Shown here piece by piece: positions 9,981-17,781 of a stretch of 26,137 nucleotides of DNA. The notes under the pieces were generated by a model, which was given only the letters and a program-made list of their open reading frames with translations, did no database searches and was not told the DNA's origin. The DNA is from Chara braunii (taxonomy: Eukaryota; Streptophyta; Charophyceae; Charales; Characeae). Each line of letters opens with the position of its first letter. The first letter of the stretch is position 1. A program made the translations under genes and the position numbers. Location of the stretch: the NCBI GenBank assembly GCA_003427395.1, contig BFEA01000277.1:163834-189970 (forward strand), read 5' to 3'.

Positions 9981-10877
9981 TTAACTCAAGATAGAACCTT
10001 TACCCTTTCTTTCTCTCTCATAAGCGTGTACTATATCGAGAGCGGTTTCTAAGAGATCTGTTCTGGTAAACCATCGATCGTTCTCAAGTTCTTGGTATGC
10101 GAACCTTACCTTATACTTTTTCTGGAGACCTTGACCTCTTGTCCTGAACACATCCTCTTCCACTATGCGACCATCCATGTTTGGCGGAATCATCGATCTC
10201 CTGGAAGGGAATCTGTCGGACGTGGTGCAAGGCAACAACTTGGATGCATGGAAGACTGGGTACGTGTGGAGGTGTGGTGGAATCTCTATCGTATATGACG
10301 GGTCGTCCTCTCCTCCTCTGACTTCTAGGACAGGCCATGGTCCTCTATACATAGGTAATGGCTTCTGCGAGATGTTTTCCTCTGGTGCGAACTCCTTTGA
10401 TTTGACCCAGACTAGATAGCCTACCTGAAATTGTGAAGGTCGGCGGTGCTTGTTGGCTTGCTCTATCATCCGGTGTTGGGCTTTCCAAAAATTGCCAATG
10501 ACCTTAGCGACTTCTTGCTCGTGCTGTAACGCAAACTCTCGAATGTCGGGTGGTAGTCTCTGGATCTGGTCCCGATTTAGTCCTTCAAACGGTCGCCTAG
10601 GTCCAAAGGACTTACATAACTCATTAGGAGTCCTGCAAGTTGCCAAATGAACACTGTTATTATAAGCGCTTGCTACTTTGGGGAGCATCTCATCCCAGTT
10701 TACCTGATCTGGTCTAATATACATCCTGCGTAGCTGTCGTAAGATCTTGTTCATTTGCTCTGTCTGGCCGTCTGGGTGACGACCGAATGACATCAATAGC
10801 TTGGATCCGTATACTTTCATAAGATCTTCCCAATTCTGACTGGTAAATTGTGTGTCTCTATCACTGACTATAGACAC
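9981..10877 (-). pseudogene. Ty3 integrase: catalytic core (second Asp, Glu) and C-terminal region
   Basis: Integrase inserts the element cDNA into the host genome. This 298-codon frame opens with the second catalytic Asp (SDRDTQF), then the catalytic Glu in GQTEQMNK and the usual ANNS-type segment (AYNNSVH). The GPY/F-like module follows (YRGPWPVLEV) with YPVFHASKL. The last 50 residues (KYKVRF ... DRWFTRTDL) resemble the end of a chromodomain, as found in chromoviral integrases, but weakly. The first catalytic Asp is in a different frame at 10868-11188, so a one-base shift near 10870 disrupts the enzyme. The stop at 9981 is 38 bp from the 3' LTR, as expected for the end of pol. Confidence 0.9.
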
Positions 10878-11433
10878 AGTAAATCGTGCTCGCTTACCCA
10901 GTAGTCGAAAAACTTGCTTATAACTAAGTCTGTACGTGCCTCCGAAGGCAGGGGAACAAATACTTCATACTCACTAAATTTGTCGCCTATGACCATGACT
11001 TGAGTTTTGTCGTGCCTACTTCTGACCCGAGTATCCATGAAGTCGATGGAAACTGATTCTCCGGGTCCTGATGGAATAGGCAAGGGTCTAAGCAGACCTA
11101 GAGGGGCTCTCGTTGTAGTTTTATTAATGTGACACACCTTGTAGCAGCTGCCACATATTCTATGCAGTCCGCTTTCATTCCTAGCCACGTGTATGACATC
11201 GTCAGGTTAGCTAAGGTCTTCTGCCATGATAAGTGTCCTTCTGAATCGTGGCATTCCCCCAAGATCAGGCTACGGATCTCTTCACTGTTGGGGACACATA
11301 GTCTGTCAGCGACATTGGTCTTCTCGAATAATAACCCATTCGTGGTTCGGTAATGTGGTTCACTATCTGGGGCTTCCTTCACCCTTTTCAACAGCTCACT
11401 ATAGATTGGGTCTTGTGCATAAGCATCTCTCAC
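10868..11433 (-). pseudogene. Ty3 integrase: zinc-binding N-terminus and first catalytic Asp, frameshifted
   Basis: The frame from 11433 gives a spacer and the HHCC module's His pair (CHDSEGH, residues about 61-67). The two Cys appear only in the next frame from 11188 (CGSCYKVC), so a frameshift lies in 11140-11190. That second frame continues with the standard linker ending in VSIDFMDT, which holds the first catalytic Asp, and runs to the shift near 10870. The parts are in canonical order and spacing; only the reading frame is broken. Confidence 0.85.
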
Positions 11434-11435
11434 TT

Positions 11436-11956
11436 TCTGCTCAAAGCGTCGGCTACCACATTACACTTTCCTTTTACGGGCTTCAACTCGAAGTCAAATT
11501 GGTCTATCTCAGCAGCCGATCTAGTTAACTTGGGCGTCATCTTGGCTTGCATCTTTAGCCATCTAAGAGTCTCGTGATCTAAGTAAACCTTGAAGTGCCT
11601 CCTAAGCAAATAGTGCTTCTAGTGATCTACCTGAGAGCGTAGAGTTCCCTCTCGTATGTCGATGCTGCTACCTTTTCCGAGGGCAGCCTGGCTGACATGA
11701 ACTCTACGGGTCTATAACCATTGTCGTCATCTTGCTGTAAAACAACGCCTATGCCATACTGACCAATGTCTGTGGTGACAACAAATGGCGGTGACGGATC
11801 AACAACTTTGAGGACAGCGTACTCTATTAAGTTCTTCTTTAATTTCTTGAAGGTTGACGGGTCCCACTTCCAAATTGTCTGTTTCTCCAGTAGTCTACGA
11901 AGGGGAGCAGCAATTGTGGAGAAGTTCCTTACGAACTTCCTATAATAGTTAGCCAA
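11436..11956 (-). pseudogene. Ty3 RNase H domain, frameshifted
   Basis: RNase H removes the RNA strand of the RNA:DNA hybrid. The frame from 11956 carries the RT connection (ANYYRKFVRNFS, TIWKWD) and the start of RNase H (VTTDIGQYGIG, where the first Asp is followed by IG rather than the usual AS). It ends in TAG at 11627 just after YERELYAL. The domain continues in another frame to about 11436, with HYLL, LDHETLRWL and NVVADALSR. A further shift separates it from the integrase frame. Confidence 0.85.
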
Positions 11957-12610
11957 TCCAAGGAACGAGCGGAGCTCTGTCAGCGTCCGAGGAGTCTGGC
12001 AATCTCTAATGGATGCTATGTTACTGTCCTCAGGCTGAATGTTGTCTTCGTCTAGTACATGGCCTAGGTAAAGGACCTATGTCTTGGCCCATTCGCACTT
12101 CTTCGGGTTAATCTTGAAGTTAGACTTTCCTAGCTTGCCTAAGATCTACCACAGATGGCCCTCATGCTCCTCGGGGGTCTTGCTGAACACTAGGATATCG
12201 TCTAAATAAACTATGACATACCTATCTAACCACGGCCTAAACAAGTCGTTCATGCAACGCTTAAATGTGGTCGGTGCATTAGTTAGTCCAAACAGCACCA
12301 CTATGAACTCGTAATGCCCATACCTCGTCCTGAACGTTGTCTTATACTGATCGTCAGGGTGGACCTCCATCTGATGGTAACCTGACTTCATATCTATCTT
12401 TGAGAAATACTTGCAGCCCTGGACTCGGTCTAACAAGTCATCTATGCGAGGCAGCAACTCTAAATTCTTGATCGTAATGGTGTTCAGTCCCCTATAGTCT
12501 ATACACATGCGTAGTTCTCCCTCCTTCTTTGGGACAAACAAAACAGGTGCGCCAAATGGTGACGAACTAGGCCTTATCCATCCTTTCTCTAGGAGCTCGT
12601 CTAATTGTCA
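11957..12610 (-). pseudogene. Ty3 reverse transcriptase
   Basis: RNA-directed DNA polymerase. The frame 12541-12146 holds [19 protein letters not shown], motif A in [20 protein letters not shown] and the catalytic YLDDILVFS. The start of the domain is separated from the protease-side frame by an in-frame TGA at 12608-12610. After the catalytic centre, in-frame TAG codons at 12146-12148 and near 12077 interrupt the connection region. All catalytic Asp residues are intact, so loss of function comes from the stops. Confidence 0.92.
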
Positions 12611-13474
12611 ACGAAGTTCCTCTAGCTCCTTGGGAGACATCCTGTAGACTTCCCCTTTGGGAGTCCCACTGCCAGACTCTATCTCTCTACGGTGCTGGAC
12701 TGGTTTTGGCACGACTTCTGAAGGTGCTGCAGACAAATCTTTGTACTCTTCTAGCAAACTGGCAATGGTAGGATGGATCTTCTCTTCCTCGTTGGGCTTA
12801 TCATACACTGGCCTTACGTAGGCTATGAACACCTGCTCTTCAAGCTGCTCCTTTTGCACAAGTCTGGCGAATGCAAGAGCGCTGAGGCAGCAATGGGCAA
12901 GGGGGTTATATACCCCAGACTCATTGTACAAGCGGACTTGCTTGATTTCGCCTGATGCACTAGGGAGCCTGCACTCGTGCTCTCTAAGGTGCAATGTGGC
13001 TCCTACTGCCTCTCCCCAGTCCGTGCCTAATACAATGTCAAACGGGAGGTTCTCTTCTACGAGGAGGCTCAAAGAATGCGATACCTTCTCTACCTTCCCT
13101 TCTTTCTCTAGGCAAAAGTAGGCGTGAACCCCCTCAATATACTCATCAACATGCATCCTATTGTTGTCTGCAAGGATGCTGATTACAGGTTCTGCTAATC
13201 ACTGGACTTTCAGATTGAGCTTCAACTTTTTCAGCGCGTTACGATTAACGTAACTTCTAGTTGCCCCACTGTCTATCAGGGCTCCTACTCTAGCTCTAAA
13301 AATCTCTACGTTTGTGAGGATAAGTTGTCCTTTCCCATCCTTCTTCATCTTGGCCCAGGTTTCCCTCCTCTCTCTCAACTCTTCAGCTAAGCCTGTGAGG
13401 GAAGCGTCTAGAGAGACCCCAACACAAGCAGCCTCTAGATAGCCTACTCGACGCTGGCCTGCAACCTCTGCCAT
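12608..13474 (-). pseudogene. Ty3 aspartic protease and protease-RT linker
   Basis: The protease processes the Gag-Pol polyprotein. One frame runs 13474-12608, interrupted by TGA at 13199-13201. The active-site motif ALIDSGATRSYVN lies before the stop. The second strand of the retropepsin fold (FDIVLGTDWG) lies after it, about 47 residues further on. The linker then leads to the RT N-terminal box (EYKDL, GTPKGEVYRMSPKELEEL). The normally conserved PHRIEL-like segment reads QHRREIE, which is altered. Confidence 0.85.
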
Positions 13475-13599
13475 GGAGATATGTGGAGTGGGAGACTCTA
13501 CTTTGCGCGCACTCTCAGGTCCACATATTCCTGGGGTAGGGGCAGTTGCAACCCCTACCGGCGACTGTCTTTTGCTGCCCTAGACGCAGCACGGTCCCT

Positions 13600-14174
13600 A
13601 TATTTAGGACAAAACTTCATAATGTGGAATGGGCCCTCGCAGAACACGCACTGAGACCTATTAATGCGTTCTTGCCATACGCCCTTTTCAATACCAGATC
13701 TTCCCAGGGTCGACCCTCAGGCCGGCCTGGGTGCCACCATCCCTGTCTAGGGGGTGACCGACGAGAACGCGGATGGTTAGACGGGGGACCTCCCCGTCCT
13801 CCCGCTTGGCGGTTTCCATTGCCACCAACCCCCTGGCCGCCATGTCCTCGACCACTTGGGGCCCGACCATTCTGACCAGACCCTTGTCCTCCTCCCTGCG
13901 GCCTCCCTCCGGCCGCGACAGCAGCGTAGTTTCTCCCCTAACCAGCGCTATTGTCCTCCTCCTTTAGTCCCCACTCAATGTCAGAGTAGGGAACCTCGTC
14001 TGCACCACTTCCCTCCATTGTTAGTATCAAACTATCTTTGGCCTTAATTTGGTCGGAGATGGTGCGGCCCTTCCACGTTTTTCCTTTAGACAAATCCTTG
14101 TGCCAAAACGTGGTAACTGGCGATGCTTGGGCGGCGAATGAGACTGCCTCCCTGCTAAGAACATCGTAAGTCAT
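13600..14174 (-). pseudogene. Gag C-terminal part with CCHC zinc knuckle
   Basis: The frame from 14174 encodes a Gag-like segment (VTTFWHKDLSKG, KAKDSLILTME). Further on, 13650-13609 encodes a perfect CX2CX4HX4C knuckle (CVFC, then H, then C four residues later), which binds genomic RNA in the particle. An Arg/Gly-rich stretch (13690-13930) lies between them in shifting frames, so the region is broken. Confidence 0.75.
13609..13650 (-). other. CCHC zinc knuckle of Gag
   Basis: Translation of the minus strand gives C-V-F-C-E-G-P-F-H-I-M-K-F-C, an exact CX2CX4HX4C nucleocapsid motif. No single ORF of 60 codons or more carries it, because flanking stops cut the frame. Confidence 0.85.
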
Positions 14175-14241
14175 ACCCTGCTGATTCTTCTTCTCGAAGA
14201 AATGTCCCTGAATATTCTAAGGCAGGGCACGATAGAAGAGG

Positions 14242-14837
14242 TTAACTAGTTGGGCATCGGTCCCTACATGCCCAAGAACAACAATCAACTCGTCCATCGC
14301 GGACACCCTTCCACTGGCACGTTTGTATCATTTGGAGCTTATCAGAGGCTTTAACTGCCCGTGTCACATCAAAAAATTGCTCCCTAAGCGATTTCAGGAA
14401 CTTAGAGAGGGGCGTCAATCTAGAATAGGTGATCATATCATTGTCACAGTTCGCAGCGCGGGCTAGCGACCTAGCAAAGCTGTTCGCCTCGTCTCGAATG
14501 GCCTAGAAGGCCACCAAAACGTGATCCTTAGGCGTGACTCCCTGCAAGTACAGATAGGAGTGCATGTTGACCTCCCCGTTATCGAATCCTCCCCCTTCTT
14601 TCCACTGAAGGGTTTGGGGAAGCGGACCTCAACTTTCTCACGACGTGGTGAGGCCGGCTCCTCTTCCTTAGCAGCCGCTAACTTGGCGCCTTCAATGGCG
14701 CCAGTGCAAAATTCCTTGGTGTTACTAATTGCGAGGTGGACCTGGTCCACCAGGTACTTCATCATGTCGCATGCAAAATCTTTAAATCCAACGCGTATCG
14801 ACTCTAACGCGATATCATGGCTGCGAACATGCTGCAT
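14242..14837 (-). pseudogene. Gag core (capsid-like) domain, with stop codon and frameshift
   Basis: Structural capsid part of the element. The frame from 14837 carries an Ala/Glu-rich helix and VRFPKPFSGKKGED, the usual lead-in of plant Gag domains. Just after it the frame shifts. The continuation in another frame reads YLYLQGVTPKDHVLVAF, then an in-frame TAG, then AIRDEANSFARSLARA. A further ORF (14436-14242) continues with LTPLSKFLKSLREQFFD. The order and helical character fit the Retrotrans_gag family. Confidence 0.78.
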
Positions 14838-14917
14838 TTGCTCTCATTGCGCGACTAGCATTGATTCTACACTATGAATCAGGTTATCGAGTTTCGTTAT
14901 CCCCGATTTTCCCCATT

Positions 14918-15458
14918 CTAATCTCTACCGCTCTTAGGTCCCTTTCTGTCCTTTCTGCCGCTTCCAGCCGTCTGCCTCTTTCTTGGTTTAGGTGCATCTC
15001 CACGCTGCCTGTTTTTCTTGCTCTTTAGCTCTTCCAACTCTCTTATCACCACTTCCCTCTCTTTCGGGGTTATTATCAACTCGATTTCTCTATCTTCCCC
15101 CAGTTCCACATGTGCTACCCATTCTTCAATCTTCTTATCTACCTCCTCTTAGGAGGTCCCACTCGTACTCGCCTAGCCCATATTTCTTTCCAACGGCTCC
15201 TCTGCTTTGACCTCCACTTCTTTCTCTACTTCAGCCTCTATTGCTGCCATCTTCTCCTCCTGCTCCTTCCACCTTTCCATTTCTTCTTCCATATGCTTCT
15301 TCTTCGCCTCTTGCTCCTCTAGCAGAACCAACATCTTCACCTGCTTGATCAACTCCCTCTTCTCCATCTTCTCCTTCCTCTCTCGCAGAAGGGCGGCAAC
15401 TCTCTTCTTGCTCCTTGCTGTAAGGGGTGGTGCTAGTTCCGGACCTGAGGGTCACCAT
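14918..15458 (-). pseudogene. Gag N-terminal region with long charged coiled coil
   Basis: The probable Gag start is the ATG at 15458, giving MVTLRSGTSTTPYSKEQEE. A one-base shift near 15400-15415 moves the frame into KKRVAALLRERKEK and then a Lys/Glu-rich coiled coil (EEEMERWKEQEEKMAAIEAE) ending at 15173. A further segment, 15109-14918, is also charged and basic at its end. I remember this opening plus coiled coil from many predicted Chara braunii proteins, which is the main clue to the organism. Confidence 0.7.
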
Positions 15459-15753
15459 GGTGAAAGTGCACAATCAACAATGATTCCGCGCCTCAACACG
15501 TAAACCCACCAGGTTGACTTATATCTAGGGGACTTCTACTCACTACTCGGGTTAGACTCACGGCTCTACAACCACATCCACAAAGTCCTATGAACCTGGA
15601 CAAAAGTGACAGGGAGATATGACTGACTGACTCTCACAAACTCAACGTCAGCAAGTACCAGGGTGAAGGTGCACATCCATGGGGTAAGGGCTAGGCCAGG
15701 GCTTGGAAGGATGGTGCCGTTCGTCTTCTTGCTCCAACTTGGTCGATACTCTG

Positions 15754-15897
15754 GTCAATGGTCTTGGTCAACTCGCCAGTCAACACTCTTGGTCAGCTCC
15801 GGTCAACTTTGGTCAACACCCTTAGTCAACTTCCGGTCAACGCTGGTCAACAGTCTTAGTCAACCTCTGGTCAACATTGGTCAACTTCCCTGGTCAA
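15754..15897 (-). promoter_or_regulatory. Cluster of 12 TTGAC (W-box core) motifs
   Basis: On the element's sense strand, TTGAC occurs 12 times in 144 bp, mostly as GTTGACC, spaced 10-13 bp apart with one gap of 23. TTGAC(C/T) is the W-box bound by WRKY transcription factors in the plant lineage. The near-helical spacing could mean a functional array just downstream of the promoter, or simply a 11-12 bp minisatellite. Binding is inference. Confidence 0.6.
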
Positions 15898-16088
15898 CCC
15901 TCCAACCTTCCGGCTATGGTGGACCTTCTTCTTAGTCACTCTCGTTGTCTTCTTCACCTTGGCTATGGCCGACTTCACCTCCCTCTTTGTCAACTTCCTT
16001 CTTTCTCTATGTGTCTCTTCTTTCTCCTCTTCCTGTTCGTCGTCTTCCTCCCCGAGCTTGGCAGCTATGGCTGCCGTCCCCTTGTTGC

Positions 16089-16095
<7 letters not shown>

Positions 16096-16180
<85 letters not shown>

Positions 16181-16183
16181 CTG
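16096..16183. repeat. (CT)n(ATCT)n microsatellite
   Basis: CT dinucleotides to about 16162, followed by ATCT tetranucleotides. Confidence 0.97.
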
Positions 16184-16267
16184 TTTCTCTCACTCTGTTG
16201 TACTCTGGCTATGGCGGCTTCTCTCACCTCCAACTCGCTGCAGCTCCAACGTGAACAACGGGAACCA

Positions 16268-16279
16268 GCTCCGATACCA
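16268..16279 (-). other. Primer-binding site, initiator tRNA-Met type
   Basis: The minus strand reads TGGTATCGGAGC, one base different from the common plant PBS TGGTATCAGAGC (complement of the 3' end of initiator tRNA-Met). It starts one base after the LTR end at 16281, exactly where minus-strand priming should occur. Confidence 0.92.
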
Positions 16280-16280
16280 A

Positions 16281-17227
16281 TGCCATCATACTCGACTTCG
16301 GACTTCCTTTCAGCATGCATACACAAAAACTAATGACCAACCAAACTCGTCAACTCAGAATCAACAATAAACTTGCACTCAAACTTTGTTTAATACAACT
16401 GTACAACTTGCGGCTATGGCCGCTGAACACTGTCTCAACCACCAGCCCCACTCTCCCTCATGTCCGCACGTTCGAGGATCACCCTGAAGGTCCACGCAAC
16501 ACAGGCACACACGCTCTCTACACTCCGTCTGTGTCAGCCGCTGGGCGGCTATGGCCGCCATCATCCTCCTCCCTCTAGCTATGGCTGCCAGTGTCTTCCT
16601 CACTGGCCAGCTATGACCACTGTCCTCTCCAGGCACCAGTAGACCTCCACACACAAGATACCAAGGCAGCTCTTCCGCATGGCTCACAGGCGAATGAATG
16701 AATGGCTGGACGCTGCCTCTTTATTTATACTTCTTCGGAGGTACCCGATCCTGCCTCAAAATCGCGTGGCCTGGGCCAAACTACGTGACGCCCGGTTCCA
16801 GAGGCTTCCAAACCGCGTAGGCCTTTGGGCCAAAACGCATGGGCCTCTCGACCCAGACCACATGGTGCAGGCCCCAAAACGTGTATTCTGGAGACTTCTC
16901 CGGAACGCGTGGGCCTTTCCCTTTCCCCACGTGCAGCCCCTACTCCTGGTGCCTGCTGACAGGCAAACTGTAGGCCCACAGTAGACTTAGGTAGAGACTT
17001 CTAGAACATACTCTTTTTAGGCCTGCTGGTAACAGACTCAAATCCTAACCTACAAACCTAGGGATCGACTCTCACACAGATCGCTGAGCCTATGTACAGG
17101 GTACAGGGTAGGTCTAGGGATCGAATCTCACTCAGCACATAATGTCAATGTGCAGGGCTTGGGCACAGGTCTAGGGATCGAATCTCAGTGTCTGCAAATG
17201 TCGGGTCTACTGGGTGAAACCATTTCA
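16281..17227 (-). repeat. 5' LTR of the Ty3 element (947 bp)
   Basis: Intact TG (16281) ... CA (17227) ends. It aligns with the two halves of the split left LTR and shows them as contiguous. On the element strand U3 opens TGAAATGGTTTCACC and carries three 56-bp units beginning at 17057, 17113 and 17170 (CTAGGGATCGA on the plus strand), then a TATA box. Confidence 0.93.
16722..16729 (-). promoter_or_regulatory. TATA box of the 5' LTR
   Basis: TATAAATA on the minus strand, about 500 bp into the LTR, where a Ty3 promoter is expected. The equivalent site in the 3' LTR (about 559-566) has mutated to ATTAAATA. Confidence 0.65.
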
Positions 17228-17232
17228 TGCTC
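17228..17232. other. Right target-site duplication of the Ty3 element (TGCTC)
   Basis: Partner of 110-114; see that entry for the empty-site comparison. Confidence 0.7.
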
Positions 17233-17340
17233 GGTACACCATAGGCAGAGAGGGAGAAGAGGACAACAAACGAGGGGCTGTGACAAACTGTTTCGGAGGA
17301 GTTTCACCAACTCATCAGGAGGCTAAACCTTCCGATGAAG
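17233..17340 (-). repeat. PLE tail copy A1 (main part), degenerate hammerhead
   Basis: Continues the copy begun at 98-114: CGGTACACCATAGGCAGAG matches the tail of the intact copies. The hammerhead core CTGATGAG is present on the minus strand (17311-17318), but stem II is mismatched and the cleavage-site side is lost. Confidence 0.75.
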
Positions 17341-17400
17341 AGGACGACAAACGAGGGGCTGTGACAAACTGTTTCGTCGGAGTTTCGCCGACTCATCAGG
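17341..17400 (-). repeat. PLE tail copy A2, 5'-truncated within the hammerhead
   Basis: Minus-strand CTGATGAG (17392-17399), stem II and GAAAC are intact and stem II still pairs (GTCGG/CCGAC). The copy stops at the core and is followed by ATATATAT, so stem I and the cleavage site are missing. Confidence 0.75.
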
Positions 17401-17409
17401 ATATATATC

Positions 17410-17500
17410 GTCACAAACAGAACTGCCCGGTAAACCGTAGGCAGAGAGAGAGAAGAGGACAACAAACGAGGGGTTGTGACAAACTGTTTCGTCAAAGTTT
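17410..17500 (-). repeat. PLE tail copy A3, 5'-truncated
   Basis: Has the full 3' tail (GTCACAAACAGAACTGCCCG at its left end) but stops inside hammerhead stem II and runs into ATATATA. Confidence 0.75.
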
Positions 17501-17510
17501 CATATATACA

Positions 17511-17594
17511 CTGCAGACTGTTGAGGGTTCAGCCTCCTGATGAGTCGGTGAAACTCCGACGAAACAGTTTGCCATAGCCCCTCGTTTGTTGTCC
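17511..17594 (+). repeat. PLE tail copy B, inverted
   Basis: Opposite orientation to the other four. It starts at the hammerhead and stops after GTTTGTTGTCC, where an (AT)n run begins. With copy A4 it forms a long inverted repeat (about 85 bp arms) around the AT run and part of the A4 tail. Confidence 0.8.
17513..17572 (+). ncRNA. Type III hammerhead ribozyme (copy B)
   Basis: Same architecture as the ribozyme at 17682-17741, with all core bases present: stem III GCAGACTGT/ACAGTTTGC, cleavage site GTT, stem I GAGG/CCTC, CTGATGA, stem II GTCGG/CCGAC, GAA. It is on the plus strand, so it would be active only in transcripts running opposite to the RT. Confidence 0.85.
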
Positions 17595-17614
17595 TATATA
17601 TATATATATATATA
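17594..17614. repeat. (AT)n microsatellite between inverted tail copies
   Basis: About 20 bp of alternating T and A directly between copy B and copy A4; probable target or by-product of insertion. Confidence 0.9.
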
Positions 17615-17745
17615 GTCAAACAGAGCTGCCCGGTAAACCGTAGGCAGAGAGGGAGAAGAGAACAACAAACGAGGGGCTGTGGCAAACTGTTTCGTCGGAG
17701 TTTCACCGACTCATCAGGAGGCTGAACCCTCAACAGTCTGCAGAA
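17615..17745 (-). repeat. PLE tail copy A4, contiguous with the reverse transcriptase 3' end
   Basis: The most complete tail. On the minus strand it follows the RT stop codon (17782) by about 40 nt and comprises the hammerhead, a CTCGTTTGTTGT segment, a pyrimidine-rich run, and TTTACCGGGCAGCTCTGTTT before the AT run. It defines the 3' end shared by copies A1 and A3. Confidence 0.82.
17682..17741 (-). ncRNA. Type III hammerhead ribozyme (copy A4, RT-sense)
   Basis: Self-cleaving RNA motif, 60 nt. In order on the minus strand: GCAGACTGT (stem III 5' strand, ending in U16.1), T as H17 (cleavage site GUU, between 17732 and 17731), GAGG-GTTCAG-CCTC (stem I closed by a loop), CTGATGA, GTCGG-TGAAACT-CCGAC (stem II), GAA, ACAGTTTGC (stem III 3' strand; nine pairs, one G-U). 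Every core position of the hammerhead consensus is present. Because stem III is the open helix it is type III, the form known from plant satellite RNAs and retrozymes. GUU is an allowed but slower site than GUC. It lies in the RT transcript's 3' region and would release a 3' fragment starting GAGGG. Confidence 0.9.
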
Positions 17746-17781
17746 TCCCCTAACTGATTACACTGTAAGTGATAATCCACC

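Larger units (their letters stand above)
15475..16267 (-). other. Untranslated leader of the Ty3 element
   Basis: Lies between the PBS and the Gag start on the element strand. It holds the TTGAC repeat cluster (15754-15897) and the CT/ATCT microsatellite (16096-16183). ORFs here are Leu/Ser repeats from the microsatellite and are not genes. Confidence 0.7.
115..17227 (-). mobile_element. Ty3/gypsy LTR retrotransposon, degenerate, with a large nested insert in its 3' LTR
   Basis: On the minus strand the order is 5' LTR (16281-17227), PBS (16268-16279), leader, gag, protease, reverse transcriptase, RNase H, integrase, purine-rich tract and 3' LTR (9488-9942 plus 115-614). PR-RT-RH-IN order, YLDD and the integrase DDE residues define Ty3/gypsy. 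The 3' LTR is split by the 615-9483 insert. Without that insert the element is about 8.2 kb. Hand-aligned LTR stretches agree at roughly nine bases in ten, and the coding region has several stop codons and frameshifts, so the copy is old and inactive. A weak chromodomain-like tail on the integrase suggests a chromovirus relative. Confidence 0.92.
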
